Assembly: GCF_003258355.1 (NCBI RefSeq)
Contig: NZ_QKPO01000008.1
Coordinates: forward strand, 124,001-188,000
Direction of reading: 5' to 3'
DNA: 64,000 nt
Origin: Confluentibacter sediminis
Lineage (GTDB): Bacteria; Bacteroidota; Bacteroidia; Flavobacteriales; Flavobacteriaceae
Position 1 is the first letter of the stretch. Each line of letters opens with the position of its first letter. Of the stretch, positions 40,674-49,664 are shown piece by piece. Below the pieces are notes generated by a model. It was not told where the DNA came from and did no database searches. It saw only the letters and a list, made by a program, of their open reading frames with translations. The translations under genes were made by a program, and so were the position numbers.

Positions 40674-40737
40674 CTAAGTAACATTTATTACAAAACTATC
40701 TTTAACTTAAATATACATTTACACTAATTTGTTAGGT

Positions 40738-41295
40738 ATGAATTTTATTTTGAACCCATGGACTTGGTATGTCTCTGGCCCTTTAATTGCATTGGTCATG
40801 GCATTACTTATTTACTTTGGAAAAACATTTGGTATGTCATCAAACCTAAAAACCATGTGTACTATGCTAGGTGCCGATAAATTTTCAGGTTTTTTTAAAA
40901 TTGACTGGAAAGAACAATCTTGGAACTTGTTGGTTGTCGTTGGTGCAATTATTGGTGGTTATATTGCCATTCATTTTCTTTCCAATGATGCTACTACAAA
41001 TCTTAATCCTAAAACCATTTCCGAACTAAGTGAACTAGGTTTTAATAACGCTGGCCAAACTTTAGTTCCGAATGAGCTATATGATTATGAATCTATAACC
41101 TCTGGAAAAGGTCTTTTCATCTTAATTATTGGCGGACTTTTAATTGGTTTTGGAACACGATATGCCGATGGATGCACTTCAGGACATGCCATTACGGGAT
41201 TAAGCAGTTTACAAAAACCGTCTTTAATAGCTGTAATAGGTTTTTTTATCGGTGGATTAATCATGACTAATATTGTTTTACCCCTGCTATTTTAA
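40738..41295 (+). CDS. YeeE/YedE family sulfur-transport membrane protein (larger half)
   Basis: 185 aa from ATG 40738 (a TTG three codons earlier is possible). Four to five membrane segments. The family motif RYADGCTSGHAITGLSSLQ holds the conserved Cys thought to pass thiosulfate or sulfane sulfur through the membrane. It is half-length relative to YeeE, and the next gene supplies the second half, as in split two-gene YeeE/YedE systems. It starts 64 bp after the crp-like gene, with a 2-bp gap to the next gene. Confidence 0.88.
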   Translation: MNFILNPWTWYVSGPLIALVMALLIYFGKTFGMSSNLKTMCTMLGADKFSGFFKIDWKEQSWNLLVVVGAIIGGYIAIHFLSNDATTNLNPKTISELSELGFNNAGQTLVPNELYDYESITSGKGLFILIIGGLLIGFGTRYADGCTSGHAITGLSSLQKPSLIAVIGFFIGGLIMTNIVLPLLF

Positions 41296-41297
41296 TT

Positions 41298-41711
41298 ATG
41301 CAACATCTTAAATTTTTATTGGTTGGTATTGTCTTCGGAATCGTTTTGGTAAAATCTGAAGCAGTTTCATGGTATCGTATTTACGAAATGTTTCGGTTTC
41401 AATCCTTTCACATGTATGGTATTATAGGAACTGCCATAGCTTCTGGAATTTTATTCCTCCAGATTTCTAAAAAGGGTTCTATAAAAACCATAAAAGGCTC
41501 AGATATATTCGTTCCCAAAAAAGAAAATGGATTTACAAGATATATTGTTGGCGGTATTATTTTCGGCTTAGGATGGGCACTCCTTGGTGTATGTCCAGGC
41601 CCTATGTATATATTATTAGGCACAGGTGTTTATTCCATGCTTATTGTAATAGCATCTGCCATTTTAGGAACTTTTATATATGGTATTTTAAAAAACAAAT
41701 TGCCACATTAA
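41298..41711 (+). CDS. YeeE/YedE family sulfur-transport membrane protein (smaller half)
   Basis: 137 aa with four hydrophobic segments. The motif IFGLGWALLGVCPGPMYILLGTG has the conserved Cys of the second YeeE repeat (GWxLxGxCPGP). It has a 2-bp gap to the first half and a 1-bp gap to the exporter gene, so translation is probably coupled. Together the two halves should form one sulfur-compound channel. Confidence 0.88.
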   Translation: MQHLKFLLVGIVFGIVLVKSEAVSWYRIYEMFRFQSFHMYGIIGTAIASGILFLQISKKGSIKTIKGSDIFVPKKENGFTRYIVGGIIFGLGWALLGVCPGPMYILLGTGVYSMLIVIASAILGTFIYGILKNKLPH

Positions 41712-41712
41712 A

Positions 41713-42501
41713 ATGGAAACTACCGAAATTCTTGGATATATTGGAGCCTTAATTGTTGGCTTAGTTCTAGGATTAGTAGGTGGAGGTGGTTCTATTTTAA
41801 CAGTGCCTTTGTTGGTATATTTATTGGGTTATAGTCCTGTTATTGCTACAGCATATTCCTTATTTGTGGTGGGTTCATCCTCTTTAGTAGGTGTTATTCA
41901 AAAGCATCGTAAAAAACTTGTAGACTTTAAAACAGGTTTAGCATTTTCCTTCCCTTCGTTTTTAGCCGTTTATATTTCAAGAAGATATATAGTCCATTCT
42001 ATTCCAGAATCGCTTTTCACTTTTGGTTCTGTCACCATTACAAAAAATATGGCAATTATGATTTTCTTCGCCCTAATCATGCTTCTGGCTTCAGTTTCCA
42101 TGATAAAAAACACCAAAGAAAAGAATCTTATAAACATAAATCAGTCTTATTATAAAACTTTTATTCAAGGATTAATTATTGGAACTATTACTGGTATTAT
42201 TGGTGCTGGCGGTGGTTTTCTTTATGTCCCAGCTTTAGTTCTTTGGGCAAACCTTCCTATGAAAAAAGCGGTTGGCACTTCATTAGTTATTATTACACTA
42301 AACTCATTGATAGGTTTTATAGGAGATTGGCAAAATCTTAAAGTGAATTGGAGTTTTTTATTGTTCTTTTCTTTTTTAACCATTTTGGGAATTATTATTG
42401 GTGGCAACCTTTCAAAATATGTTTCTAATAAGAGTTTAAAAAAAGGATTTGGGTACTTTACTTTAATAATGGCTATTTATATTATCTATAAAGAAATATA
42501 G
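41713..42501 (+). CDS. TauE/SafE family sulfite/organosulfonate exporter
   Basis: 262 aa, about seven to eight membrane segments. The start (ILGYIGALIVGLVLGLVGGGGS) and the repeat (IGTITGIIGAGGGFLYVPAL) are the two-fold TauE/SafE signature. In this operon it most likely exports sulfite made by the persulfide dioxygenase. It lies 1 bp after the YeeE half and 68 bp before the MBL gene. Confidence 0.9.
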   Translation: METTEILGYIGALIVGLVLGLVGGGGSILTVPLLVYLLGYSPVIATAYSLFVVGSSSLVGVIQKHRKKLVDFKTGLAFSFPSFLAVYISRRYIVHSIPESLFTFGSVTITKNMAIMIFFALIMLLASVSMIKNTKEKNLININQSYYKTFIQGLIIGTITGIIGAGGGFLYVPALVLWANLPMKKAVGTSLVIITLNSLIGFIGDWQNLKVNWSFLLFFSFLTILGIIIGGNLSKYVSNKSLKKGFGYFTLIMAIYIIYKEI

Positions 42502-42569
42502 CCATCAAATGTGACATAAGTTACAGACAACCTTTTCTTATTTTCGTAATTTTACACCCTATTTCACAG

Positions 42570-43991
42570 ATGAAAAACATGAAAATTGAACAGATTTATA
42601 CGGGATGTTTGGCACAAGGTGCTTATTATATAGAATCACATGGCGAAGTGGCCATTATTGATCCTTTAAGGGAAACACAACAGTATGTCGATAAAGCAAC
42701 CCTTGAAAAAGCAAAAATCAAATATATATTCGAAACTCATTTTCATGCAGATTTCGTTTCCGGTCATATCGATTTAGCAAAAAAGACAGGAGCTAAAATT
42801 GTTTTTGGCCCTACTGCAAAAACAGATTATGATGCCTATATCGCAAAAGATAATGAAGTATTTAAATTAGGAAATATATCCATAAAAGCCCTGCATACTC
42901 CTGGTCACACCTTAGAATCGACAACCTATTTGCTGATTGATGAAAATGGAAAAAACCATGCTATTTTCTCTGGAGACACTTTATTTTTAGGCGATGTTGG
43001 CAGGCCGGATTTGGCTATAAAATCAGACTTGACAAAAGAAGATTTAGCCGCCATGCTTTACGATTCCTTACGAAATAAAATCATGCCTCTGGCTAATGAT
43101 GTTATTGTATATCCTGCTCATGGGGCTGGTTCTGCATGTGGCAAAAATTTAAGTAAAGATACCGTTGGTACTCTTGGGGATCAAAAGAAAACCAACTATG
43201 CTTTGAGAGCCGACATGACTAAAGAAGAATTTGTAAAAGAAGTTTTAGATGGTATTCCTCCTCCTCCACAATATTTTGCCAAAAATGCCATGATGAATAA
43301 ATCTGGCTATGATGCCTTTGAAACAGTTTTAAAAAGAGGAAATACACCTTTAAGTGCTAATGAATTTGAATTGATTGCCAATCATGAAAATGCATTGGTT
43401 TTAGATGTTAGAACTGAACAAGAATTTGGAAAAGGACACATCCCTAATTCTATTTTCATTGGTTTAAATGGCGGTTTTGCTCCTTGGGTGGGTGCTTTAA
43501 TTACCGATTTAAAACAGCCCATTTTAATAGTTGCTCCCAATGGCAAAGAAACAGAAACCGTTACCCGATTATCTCGTGTAGGTTATGATAACACACTGGG
43601 CTATTTAGAAGGTGGCTTTGATACTTGGTTAACTTCTGGGAAAGACATTGAAACTTTAGACTCTATTTCTGCGGAAGCATTTTCCAAGCAATTTAAAAAA
43701 GAAGATTTAAATGTACTGGATGTGAGAAAAGATGGGGAATATAAATCCATACACCTTAAAGGAGAACATGTCCAACATTTTGCTTTAGATTATATTAATA
43801 CTCATATGAATGCTATAGACAAGTCTAAAACCTATTATATTCATTGTGCTGGTGGTTACCGCTCTACTATAGCTACTTCTATATTAAAAGCTAGAGGCTT
43901 TAATAATTTAATTGACATATCTGGTGGTATGCAAGCCCTTAAAAACACCAATGTTCCATTAACAGATTATGTATGCCCAACAACGTTATAA
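42570..43991 (+). CDS. Persulfide-dioxygenase-type MBL-fold protein with two rhodanese domains
   Basis: 473 aa cytoplasmic. The MBL domain (1-250) has metal ligands His57, His59, Asp61 (THFHADFVSGH), His113, Asp136 and His184, the mononuclear iron set of ETHE1/Blh-type persulfide dioxygenases. A first rhodanese domain (about 265-360) lacks the active-site Cys (LIVAPNGKE). The second (about 370-470) has Cys426 in IHCAGGYRS. Expected reaction: glutathione or low-molecular-weight persulfide plus oxygen gives sulfite, with sulfur transfer by the second rhodanese. It may start at ATG 42570 or 42579. It works with the transport genes upstream in sulfide/sulfane-sulfur detoxification. Confidence 0.9.
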   Translation: MKNMKIEQIYTGCLAQGAYYIESHGEVAIIDPLRETQQYVDKATLEKAKIKYIFETHFHADFVSGHIDLAKKTGAKIVFGPTAKTDYDAYIAKDNEVFKLGNISIKALHTPGHTLESTTYLLIDENGKNHAIFSGDTLFLGDVGRPDLAIKSDLTKEDLAAMLYDSLRNKIMPLANDVIVYPAHGAGSACGKNLSKDTVGTLGDQKKTNYALRADMTKEEFVKEVLDGIPPPPQYFAKNAMMNKSGYDAFETVLKRGNTPLSANEFELIANHENALVLDVRTEQEFGKGHIPNSIFIGLNGGFAPWVGALITDLKQPILIVAPNGKETETVTRLSRVGYDNTLGYLEGGFDTWLTSGKDIETLDSISAEAFSKQFKKEDLNVLDVRKDGEYKSIHLKGEHVQHFALDYINTHMNAIDKSKTYYIHCAGGYRSTIATSILKARGFNNLIDISGGMQALKNTNVPLTDYVCPTTL

Positions 43992-44012
43992 TACGAACTT
44001 AAATGAAATATA

Positions 44013-44219
44013 GTGAAAAGAAACATGGGTGATTTAGACAAAGGCATCAGGATTATAATTGCTATAGCTATTGCTGTTTTATTTTATACAAATGTAATTG
44101 AAGGTACGCTAGCCTACATTTTAATGGCTTTTGCTATTATTTTTGTACTAACTAGCTTTATTGGTTTTTGTCCAATTTACGTACCGCTTGGAATAAATAC
44201 TTGTAAAAATAAAAAATAA
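44013..44219 (+). CDS. DUF2892 small membrane protein (YgaP transmembrane-like)
   Basis: 68 aa with a GTG start (44013); an ATG at 44025 is also possible but relatives usually begin MKxNMG. Two membrane helices with a short turn, then CPIYVPLGINTCKNKK. This domain often accompanies rhodanese and sulfur genes, as in YgaP. It lies 21 bp behind the MBL-rhodanese gene as the last gene of the module. Confidence 0.85.
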   Translation: MKRNMGDLDKGIRIIIAIAIAVLFYTNVIEGTLAYILMAFAIIFVLTSFIGFCPIYVPLGINTCKNKK

Positions 44220-44221
44220 TT

Positions 44222-44494
44222 CTAAACAATTTCAGCACTCAACCCTGCTTCCAATAGCATGGAACAGCGTGGTTTTAAGTCATCATACAATCCTGTTTTT
44301 ACAGTACATTTACCTTTATAATGTACAATAATAGAACATTGCTCAGCTTGTTCTACAGAATGATCACAAGCATAAATAAGTGTTTCTATAACATGATCAA
44401 AGGTATTTACATCATCATTATAAAGAACAATTTCATTTTGAGTGCTTACTTCTTCTTCAAGTAATAATTCTGAGGTTTTTTCTCTTGTACTCAT
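44222..44494 (-). CDS. clpS: ATP-dependent Clp protease adaptor ClpS
   Basis: 90 aa. The ClpS core is clear: IVLYNDDVNTFDHVIETLI (22-40) contains the N-degron pocket Asn-Asp-Asp, and LYDDLKPRCSMLLEAGLSAEIV forms the C-terminal strand. It hands N-end-rule substrates to ClpAP/ClpCP. It follows prmA by 46 bp on the same strand and converges with the DUF2892 gene, 2 bp apart, without an obvious terminator hairpin. Confidence 0.95.
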   Translation of the reverse strand: MSTREKTSELLLEEEVSTQNEIVLYNDDVNTFDHVIETLIYACDHSVEQAEQCSIIVHYKGKCTVKTGLYDDLKPRCSMLLEAGLSAEIV

Positions 44495-44540
44495 AATTTG
44501 TTTTTTTTTGAGAGTTTTCCTGATGAAAAATATTATTATA

Positions 44541-45377
44541 CTAATATAAAAATTTTAGAGACACCCAATTGTTTCTTTCTAACTTTTCTTCAAATTTTAA
44601 CTTATGTCTTTCACATTCAGCCTGAATTACAGGTATGTCGTCATTATAAAAACCACTTAAGAACAGTAAGCCATTTTTATTTAAACAAGACACATAAGCT
44701 TCCATATCATTAAGCAAAATATTACGATTTATATTAGCTATAATCACATCATAGCTTTTGCCTTTTAATACCGAGGCATCACCTTCTATAACCGTTATTT
44801 GTTCACAATTATTTCTTTCAACATTTTCTAAACTGTTCAAATAACACCAGTTGTCATAGTCAACAGCTTCAATAGATTTTGCTCCTTTCATTTCCGCCAG
44901 AATGGCCAAAACTCCTGTGCCGCAACCCATATCTAAAACCGATTTATTGATTAAATCAGTTTTTAAGATATGTTGAATCATCATATGAGTCGTTTCATGA
45001 TGCCCCGTACCAAAACTCATTTTTGGCTCAATAATAATATCGTATTGTGTCTCTGGCTTTTCATGAAAGGGTGCACGAACCGAACACATATTATCAACGA
45101 TAATAGGATTAAAGTTCTTTTCCCATTCCGCATTCCAATTAACCTGTTCAATGTCATTGAAAACATAACTAATTTCAAATTCAGCAGAGTTTAGTATTTG
45201 AATATCATCTAAAATAGCATCGTTCCATTCGCTTTTTTGTATGTATGCTGAAACGCCTTCTTCAGTTTCAACAAAACTTTCAAAACCCGCATAGCCCAGT
45301 TCTGCAATTAATATTTCAACGCCTGGTTCGAGTGGCTTTACCTTGAATTCGTAACCTATATAAATTGTATTTGACAT
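44541..45377 (-). CDS. prmA: Ribosomal protein L11 methyltransferase
   Basis: 278 aa. N-terminal L11-recognition domain, then the SAM-binding fold with VLDMGCGTGVLAILAE (144-159) and the NxxxxP-like DVIIANINRNIL motif. IIEPKMSFGTGHHETT matches PrmA well. It trimethylates L11. It sits between tpiA and clpS in a minus-strand run of housekeeping genes. Confidence 0.95.
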   Translation of the reverse strand: MSNTIYIGYEFKVKPLEPGVEILIAELGYAGFESFVETEEGVSAYIQKSEWNDAILDDIQILNSAEFEISYVFNDIEQVNWNAEWEKNFNPIIVDNMCSVRAPFHEKPETQYDIIIEPKMSFGTGHHETTHMMIQHILKTDLINKSVLDMGCGTGVLAILAEMKGAKSIEAVDYDNWCYLNSLENVERNNCEQITVIEGDASVLKGKSYDVIIANINRNILLNDMEAYVSCLNKNGLLFLSGFYNDDIPVIQAECERHKLKFEEKLERNNWVSLKFLY

Positions 45378-45421
45378 TTTTTATTATAGTACCATTGTAT
45401 TTATTAGTAATGGTATAATTT

Positions 45422-46171
45422 TTAAAATGCGTTAACAATTGCGAAAAAGTCTTCCGCATTTAAAGCGGCACCTCCTATTAAACCACCATCAACATCTGGT
45501 TTAGAGAAAATTTCTTGGGCATTATTTGGCTTTACACTGCCTCCATAAAGAATAGATACACTATTTGCTATTTCATAGCCATATTTATCCGCTAATGTTT
45601 TTCTTACAAAAGCATGCATATCTTGGGCTTGCTCTGGACTTGCTGTTTCCCCGGTACCAATGGCCCAAACAGGTTCGTAAGCTAAAATTATTCTTTTAAA
45701 GTCCCATGCCTTTAAATGAAATAAGGCATTTTTAATCTGGCTCTCAACAACTTTTTCATGATTGTTAGACTTTCTATCTGCCAATACTTCACCAAAACAA
45801 AAAATAACAGTCATCTCATTTTCTAAAGCAGCATCTACTTTTTTAGCTAGCAATTCATCCGTTTCATTAAAATATTCACGACGTTCACTATGTCCTAAAA
45901 TAACAGTTTCCACACCCACACTTTTAAGCATTGTAGCACTTATTTCTCCTGTGTAAGCACCATTTTTAGCGAAATGCATATTTTGTGCAATCACTTCAAT
46001 ATGGGTATCTTTCAAAGATTGATATGCCTGCCACAAATTTGTAAAGGTTGGTGCTACCATGATAGAAGCATCCGATGTTTTTGTCCATTTTTTTAATTCT
46101 GTTATTAACGCTTCGGTTTGCGCTAAATCATTATTCATTTTCCAGTTTCCTGCTACAATTTGTTTTCTCAT
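45422..46171 (-). CDS. tpiA: Triosephosphate isomerase
   Basis: 249 aa, the standard length. Catalytic Lys11 (GNWKMN), His94 (LGHSERR) and Glu166 (AYEPVWAIGTG) are all present, along with the phosphate-binding LYGGSVKPNNA. Glycolytic, cytoplasmic. There is a 44-bp gap to prmA. Confidence 0.98.
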   Translation of the reverse strand: MRKQIVAGNWKMNNDLAQTEALITELKKWTKTSDASIMVAPTFTNLWQAYQSLKDTHIEVIAQNMHFAKNGAYTGEISATMLKSVGVETVILGHSERREYFNETDELLAKKVDAALENEMTVIFCFGEVLADRKSNNHEKVVESQIKNALFHLKAWDFKRIILAYEPVWAIGTGETASPEQAQDMHAFVRKTLADKYGYEIANSVSILYGGSVKPNNAQEIFSKPDVDGGLIGGAALNAEDFFAIVNAF

Positions 46172-46246
46172 TACACTCTTAACCTTCCTAATGGGAAGGG
46201 ACTTTTATTATAATTATTAGTTTAAATTTTATTAATACAAAAATAG

Positions 46247-46735
46247 TTATTTTAATGCTTCTATAATCTTATTATCATCAGCTTCTATCGCTTTAAATAC
46301 TTTTATGGTTCCATCTGGATTAATAATCATATAACGTGGAATCCAATCCAGTTCTACAAAAGTTCCAAAAGCACCTTTCCAACCCGATTGCATAAAATAA
46401 TGTTGTCCTTCAACTTTATATTTTTTGATGCCTTTTTTCCATGACTCTTCGCTTTTGTCTAATGACAAAAACAGATAAGTAACATCTTTAAAATCACTTT
46501 GTAAAGCTTTAACTTTTGGCATTCCTTTTATACAATCACTACACCAAGATGCCCAAACATCTATAACAATGGTTTTGCCTTTATTTGCTTCTAAAATATC
46601 TTTAAATAGAATAGAATGTCCTTTTAAGTCTATAAAAGTATCACTTAAAGCTTCTTTTGAAAATGTTGTTGGAGTTTCTGTGTTACAACTGAAAAAACTC
46701 ATTATTAAAATTAATACGTATGTCATTTTTTTCAT
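46247..46735 (-). CDS. TlpA-like thioredoxin-fold lipoprotein
   Basis: 162 aa with lipobox FFSC (Cys17). The thioredoxin fold (about 30-160) has the redox pair Cys65-x-x-Cys68 in WASWCSDCIKGMP, and a cis-Pro in LDWIPRYMII. It probably reduces disulfides in the periplasm. It lies 24 bp after the ABC permease gene and 75 bp before tpiA. Confidence 0.9.
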   Translation of the reverse strand: MKKMTYVLILIMSFFSCNTETPTTFSKEALSDTFIDLKGHSILFKDILEANKGKTIVIDVWASWCSDCIKGMPKVKALQSDFKDVTYLFLSLDKSEESWKKGIKKYKVEGQHYFMQSGWKGAFGTFVELDWIPRYMIINPDGTIKVFKAIEADDNKIIEALK

Positions 46736-46759
46736 TTTTAAATTTTTATAATTAGCCTG

Positions 46760-47782
46760 TTAGTCGATTTTTACTTTCGGATCTAACCAAACATATATAA
46801 TATCTACTAAAATATTAATAATTATAAATAATAAGGCTATAATCAATACGGCACCCATAATAACAGGTAAATCCAAGGTATTTAAAGCATTTACAATTTC
46901 TTTACCAAGTCCGTTCCAACCAAAAATATATTCCACAAAAACAGCACCAGCCAACATAGATGCAAACCAACCTGAAATAGCTGTCACTACAGGATTTAAT
47001 GCATTTTTAACCGCATGTTTCCAAATAATTTGATACTCGCTTAAACCTTTGGCTCTTGCTGTTCTAATAAAATCTTGATTAAAAACTTCTAACAACGAAT
47101 TACGCATAAGCTGTATAACAACCGCCAACGGACGAATACCCAAAACAACAGCTGGCAATATTAAATTTTTCCATTTAATATGCATGGCTTCTCCAAAGTC
47201 ATCAAGTTCATATAAACTCCCCGTCATTTCTAAAGTTGTTAGTTTATGCAAAACATAGCCAAAAAACCAAGCAAATAAAATAGCACTAAAAAATGATGGG
47301 ATGCTCATTCCAAAGGTACTTAAAATCTGTATGGTTTTATCTAACCAAGTGTCTTTATAAAGTGCTGAAACAATTCCTAAAAACACTCCTATAAGCATCG
47401 CTATAATAATAGCTGTCACTGCTAAAACAAAGGTGTTTGGCAGAGTTTCTGCCAATACTTCACTAACGTTTTTACCTTGTTTGGTAAACGATTCCCGTAA
47501 ATAGGGATACTTTAGAACCGTTGTTATAGTTCCAATAGAAAACAACACTACCGCATTGTATTTATCAGGGTTCAAATAAGTATAATCTTCGGAATTTTTT
47601 GAATGAAATGAAATAGGAGACAAATCATTTAAATAATACAAATATTGAGTACTGATAGGTTTATCAAACCCATATTTTTGCTTTATAGTTGCCAATTGCT
47701 CACTATCTTCATTCTGGCCTAACATCATTTGGGCCGGGTCGCCCGGAAGCACACTAAATAAAAAGAAAATAACTGTTACCAC
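46760..47782 (-). CDS. ABC transporter permease, DppB/OppB-like, start codon unclear
   Basis: 340 aa from GTG 47782. The BPD_transp_1 permease domain is clear, with the EAA loop (TARAKGLSEYQIIWKHAVKNALNPV) and the late motif VEYIFGWNGLGKEIVNAL. The GTG start would cut the first membrane helix. The same frame is open upstream to 47872 and reads KFKNLINYLLNKTFYALLTL, exactly what the N-terminus of this family should be. No ATG, GTG or TTG precedes it; an ATA (47851) or CTG (47836) lies at the expected place. Substrate (peptide or nickel) is unknown and no ATPase partner is near. Confidence 0.85.
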   Translation of the reverse strand: MVTVIFFLFSVLPGDPAQMMLGQNEDSEQLATIKQKYGFDKPISTQYLYYLNDLSPISFHSKNSEDYTYLNPDKYNAVVLFSIGTITTVLKYPYLRESFTKQGKNVSEVLAETLPNTFVLAVTAIIIAMLIGVFLGIVSALYKDTWLDKTIQILSTFGMSIPSFFSAILFAWFFGYVLHKLTTLEMTGSLYELDDFGEAMHIKWKNLILPAVVLGIRPLAVVIQLMRNSLLEVFNQDFIRTARAKGLSEYQIIWKHAVKNALNPVVTAISGWFASMLAGAVFVEYIFGWNGLGKEIVNALNTLDLPVIMGAVLIIALLFIIINILVDIIYVWLDPKVKID

Positions 47783-47907
47783 TCCAAATAAAGTCAGTAA
47801 TGCATAAAACGTTTTATTTAGTAAATAGTTTATCAGATTCTTAAATTTTATTTTGTATGCGTTATTTGTTTAACTGCGTACTGACGCTCTGTGACTATGA
47901 CTCATAA

Positions 47908-49002
47908 CTACAACTCCAAATCATCCATATCATTATAATGCAACTTTTGAATCACTGTTCCTTTACTAAGTTTTACAATCCCTGGATTAGAACGAACAAC
48001 TGTTTTAAGTGCTTTTTCATCACATAAATAAAAATCGAAATCTAATTTATAGGTTTCTTTTATACTTTTTTTAGCATCCTCTCCTGAAGCTGTTAAACCA
48101 ATGACTGTGTAGCCTTTTCTAATAGCTTCATCGGTCACTTTTTTTAATTCAGTTAAACAGTTTCTATCAATATGTTCCAAACTATAAGAAACAACCATAA
48201 TGAGTTTGTCTTCACTTAAAAAATAATCTGTTAAGTCTTCATCGTCACTTTCTATTGAAAAATCTTGAATTTTTGGAATGTCTGCCTCTTCAATTATAGT
48301 TGTTTCAACTTTAATTATTTTATCATATTTTGTTGGACCACTTCCTCTATCGGTTAATTCTTCTTCTTTTCCATTTAAAGTGTACGTCCAATGATAATCT
48401 ATGACTGCTTTTTGAGCATCTGCTGGTAACAGCATATTCTCTTTAATATTATCTCCAACTTTATAAGCTCTAAAATCAATTAACGGTAAATGCATCAACA
48501 CATGATAACCAAACCATAAGCTGATAATAAAACCTAACAAAGCCAAAACCGTTGTTGGCAATTTACCAAATAGTGGTTTTATATATGTAACACCAAAAAA
48601 CAGGATGAGTATAAAAACCAATAAAATAACATCCTTGATAAAACTTTCTACGGGTTTTAACTTTAAAAAATCTCCAAAGCAACCACAGTCTTTGACTTTA
48701 TCAAAATACCAAGCGTAAAATGTTAAGAATGTAAAAAACACAATCATAAGCAACAAACTCCAAACCGTGAATTTTGGTTTATAACCTATTAACAGAAACA
48801 CGCCCAAAACCACCTCAAAAATTACTACAAAAACAGCAATACCTAAAGCATAAGGTTCTAAAAAAGGAAGATTTAAAACATCGGGGGTAAAAAACTCTTG
48901 GAGTTTATAAGAAAACCCTAGTGGATCGTTCAATTTTATAAATCCTGAGAAAATAAACAAGGCTCCTACTAAGATTCTTGAAATGTTAATAATGAATTTC
49001 AT
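47908..49002 (-). CDS. BT_3928-family membrane protein: DoxX-like domain plus thioredoxin-like C-terminus
   Basis: 364 aa. DoxX/MauE-like part with four membrane segments (about 1-145): ILVGALFIFSGFIKLNDPLGFSYKLQEF and a KDCGCFGDF cysteine pair. Another helix follows at about 150-175 and then a soluble thioredoxin-like domain (about 245-350) without an obvious CxxC. Likely a thiol or quinone-linked redox role. Its ATG overlaps the DUF1599 stop by four bases (48999-49002), so the pair is coupled. Confidence 0.8.
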   Translation of the reverse strand: MKFIINISRILVGALFIFSGFIKLNDPLGFSYKLQEFFTPDVLNLPFLEPYALGIAVFVVIFEVVLGVFLLIGYKPKFTVWSLLLMIVFFTFLTFYAWYFDKVKDCGCFGDFLKLKPVESFIKDVILLVFILILFFGVTYIKPLFGKLPTTVLALLGFIISLWFGYHVLMHLPLIDFRAYKVGDNIKENMLLPADAQKAVIDYHWTYTLNGKEEELTDRGSGPTKYDKIIKVETTIIEEADIPKIQDFSIESDDEDLTDYFLSEDKLIMVVSYSLEHIDRNCLTELKKVTDEAIRKGYTVIGLTASGEDAKKSIKETYKLDFDFYLCDEKALKTVVRSNPGIVKLSKGTVIQKLHYNDMDDLEL

Positions 49003-49541
49003 GGTTTTTCGTTTAAATGTATTAGTGCAAAAATGGCATAATTGATCATATCTTGGTAATTAGCATCAATACCTTCACTTACTATGGTTTTTCCGGCATT
49101 ATCTTCTATTTGTTTAACACGCAACAGTTTCTGTAAAATTAAATCGGTTAGACTGCTTACTCGCATATCGCGCCAAGCTTCACCATAATCATGGTTTTTA
49201 TCCTCCATTAATTTTTTAGTGATGGCCACTTTTTCAGAATATAATTTAGTAGCTTCTTCAGTTGACAAATCTGGTTGTTCAACAACGCCTTTCTCCAACT
49301 GAATCAATGCCATGATGCAATAATTAATAATGCCAATAAACTCACTCACTTCTCCTTCATCTACTTTTCTAACAGCATTTTGTTGTAAACTACGAATGCG
49401 TTGGGCTTTTATAAAAATCTGGTCGGTTAAAGATGGTAGCCTTAAAATTCTCCAAGCACTTCCATAATCGCTCATTTTCTTTATAAATAAATTTTTGCAG
49501 GTTTCTATAACAGCATCATATTGTTTTGAAGTATCTTGCAT
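48999..49541 (-). CDS. DUF1599 domain protein (nucleotide-modification associated)
   Basis: 180 aa made of two similar halves (MSDYGSAWRILRLPSLTDQIFIKAQRIR and NHDYGEAWRDMRVSSLTDLILQKLLRVK), the duplicated DUF1599 unit. Helical and cytoplasmic; function unknown. It is the first gene of the minus-strand housekeeping run and is divergent from folP with 123 bp between start codons. Confidence 0.88.
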   Translation of the reverse strand: MQDTSKQYDAVIETCKNLFIKKMSDYGSAWRILRLPSLTDQIFIKAQRIRSLQQNAVRKVDEGEVSEFIGIINYCIMALIQLEKGVVEQPDLSTEEATKLYSEKVAITKKLMEDKNHDYGEAWRDMRVSSLTDLILQKLLRVKQIEDNAGKTIVSEGIDANYQDMINYAIFALIHLNEKP

Positions 49542-49626
49542 TTAAATAAATTGAATTTTGCGTAAATTTCGCTTAAATAGTTTAAAGTTCAAAGTTCTAA
49601 ACCAAAAGACTTTTACATAATTCCGT

Positions 49627-49634
49627 TAACTTTG
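49627..49634 (+). promoter_or_regulatory. Candidate -7 box of folP
   Basis: TAACTTTG, an exact TAnnTTTG match, 30 bp before the folP ATG at 49665. No clear -33 TTG. It argues for the ATG at 49665 rather than the TTG at 49632, which lies inside the box. Confidence 0.5.
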
Positions 49635-49664
49635 GATTCTCAACATGGAATATTAAATTTTCTT

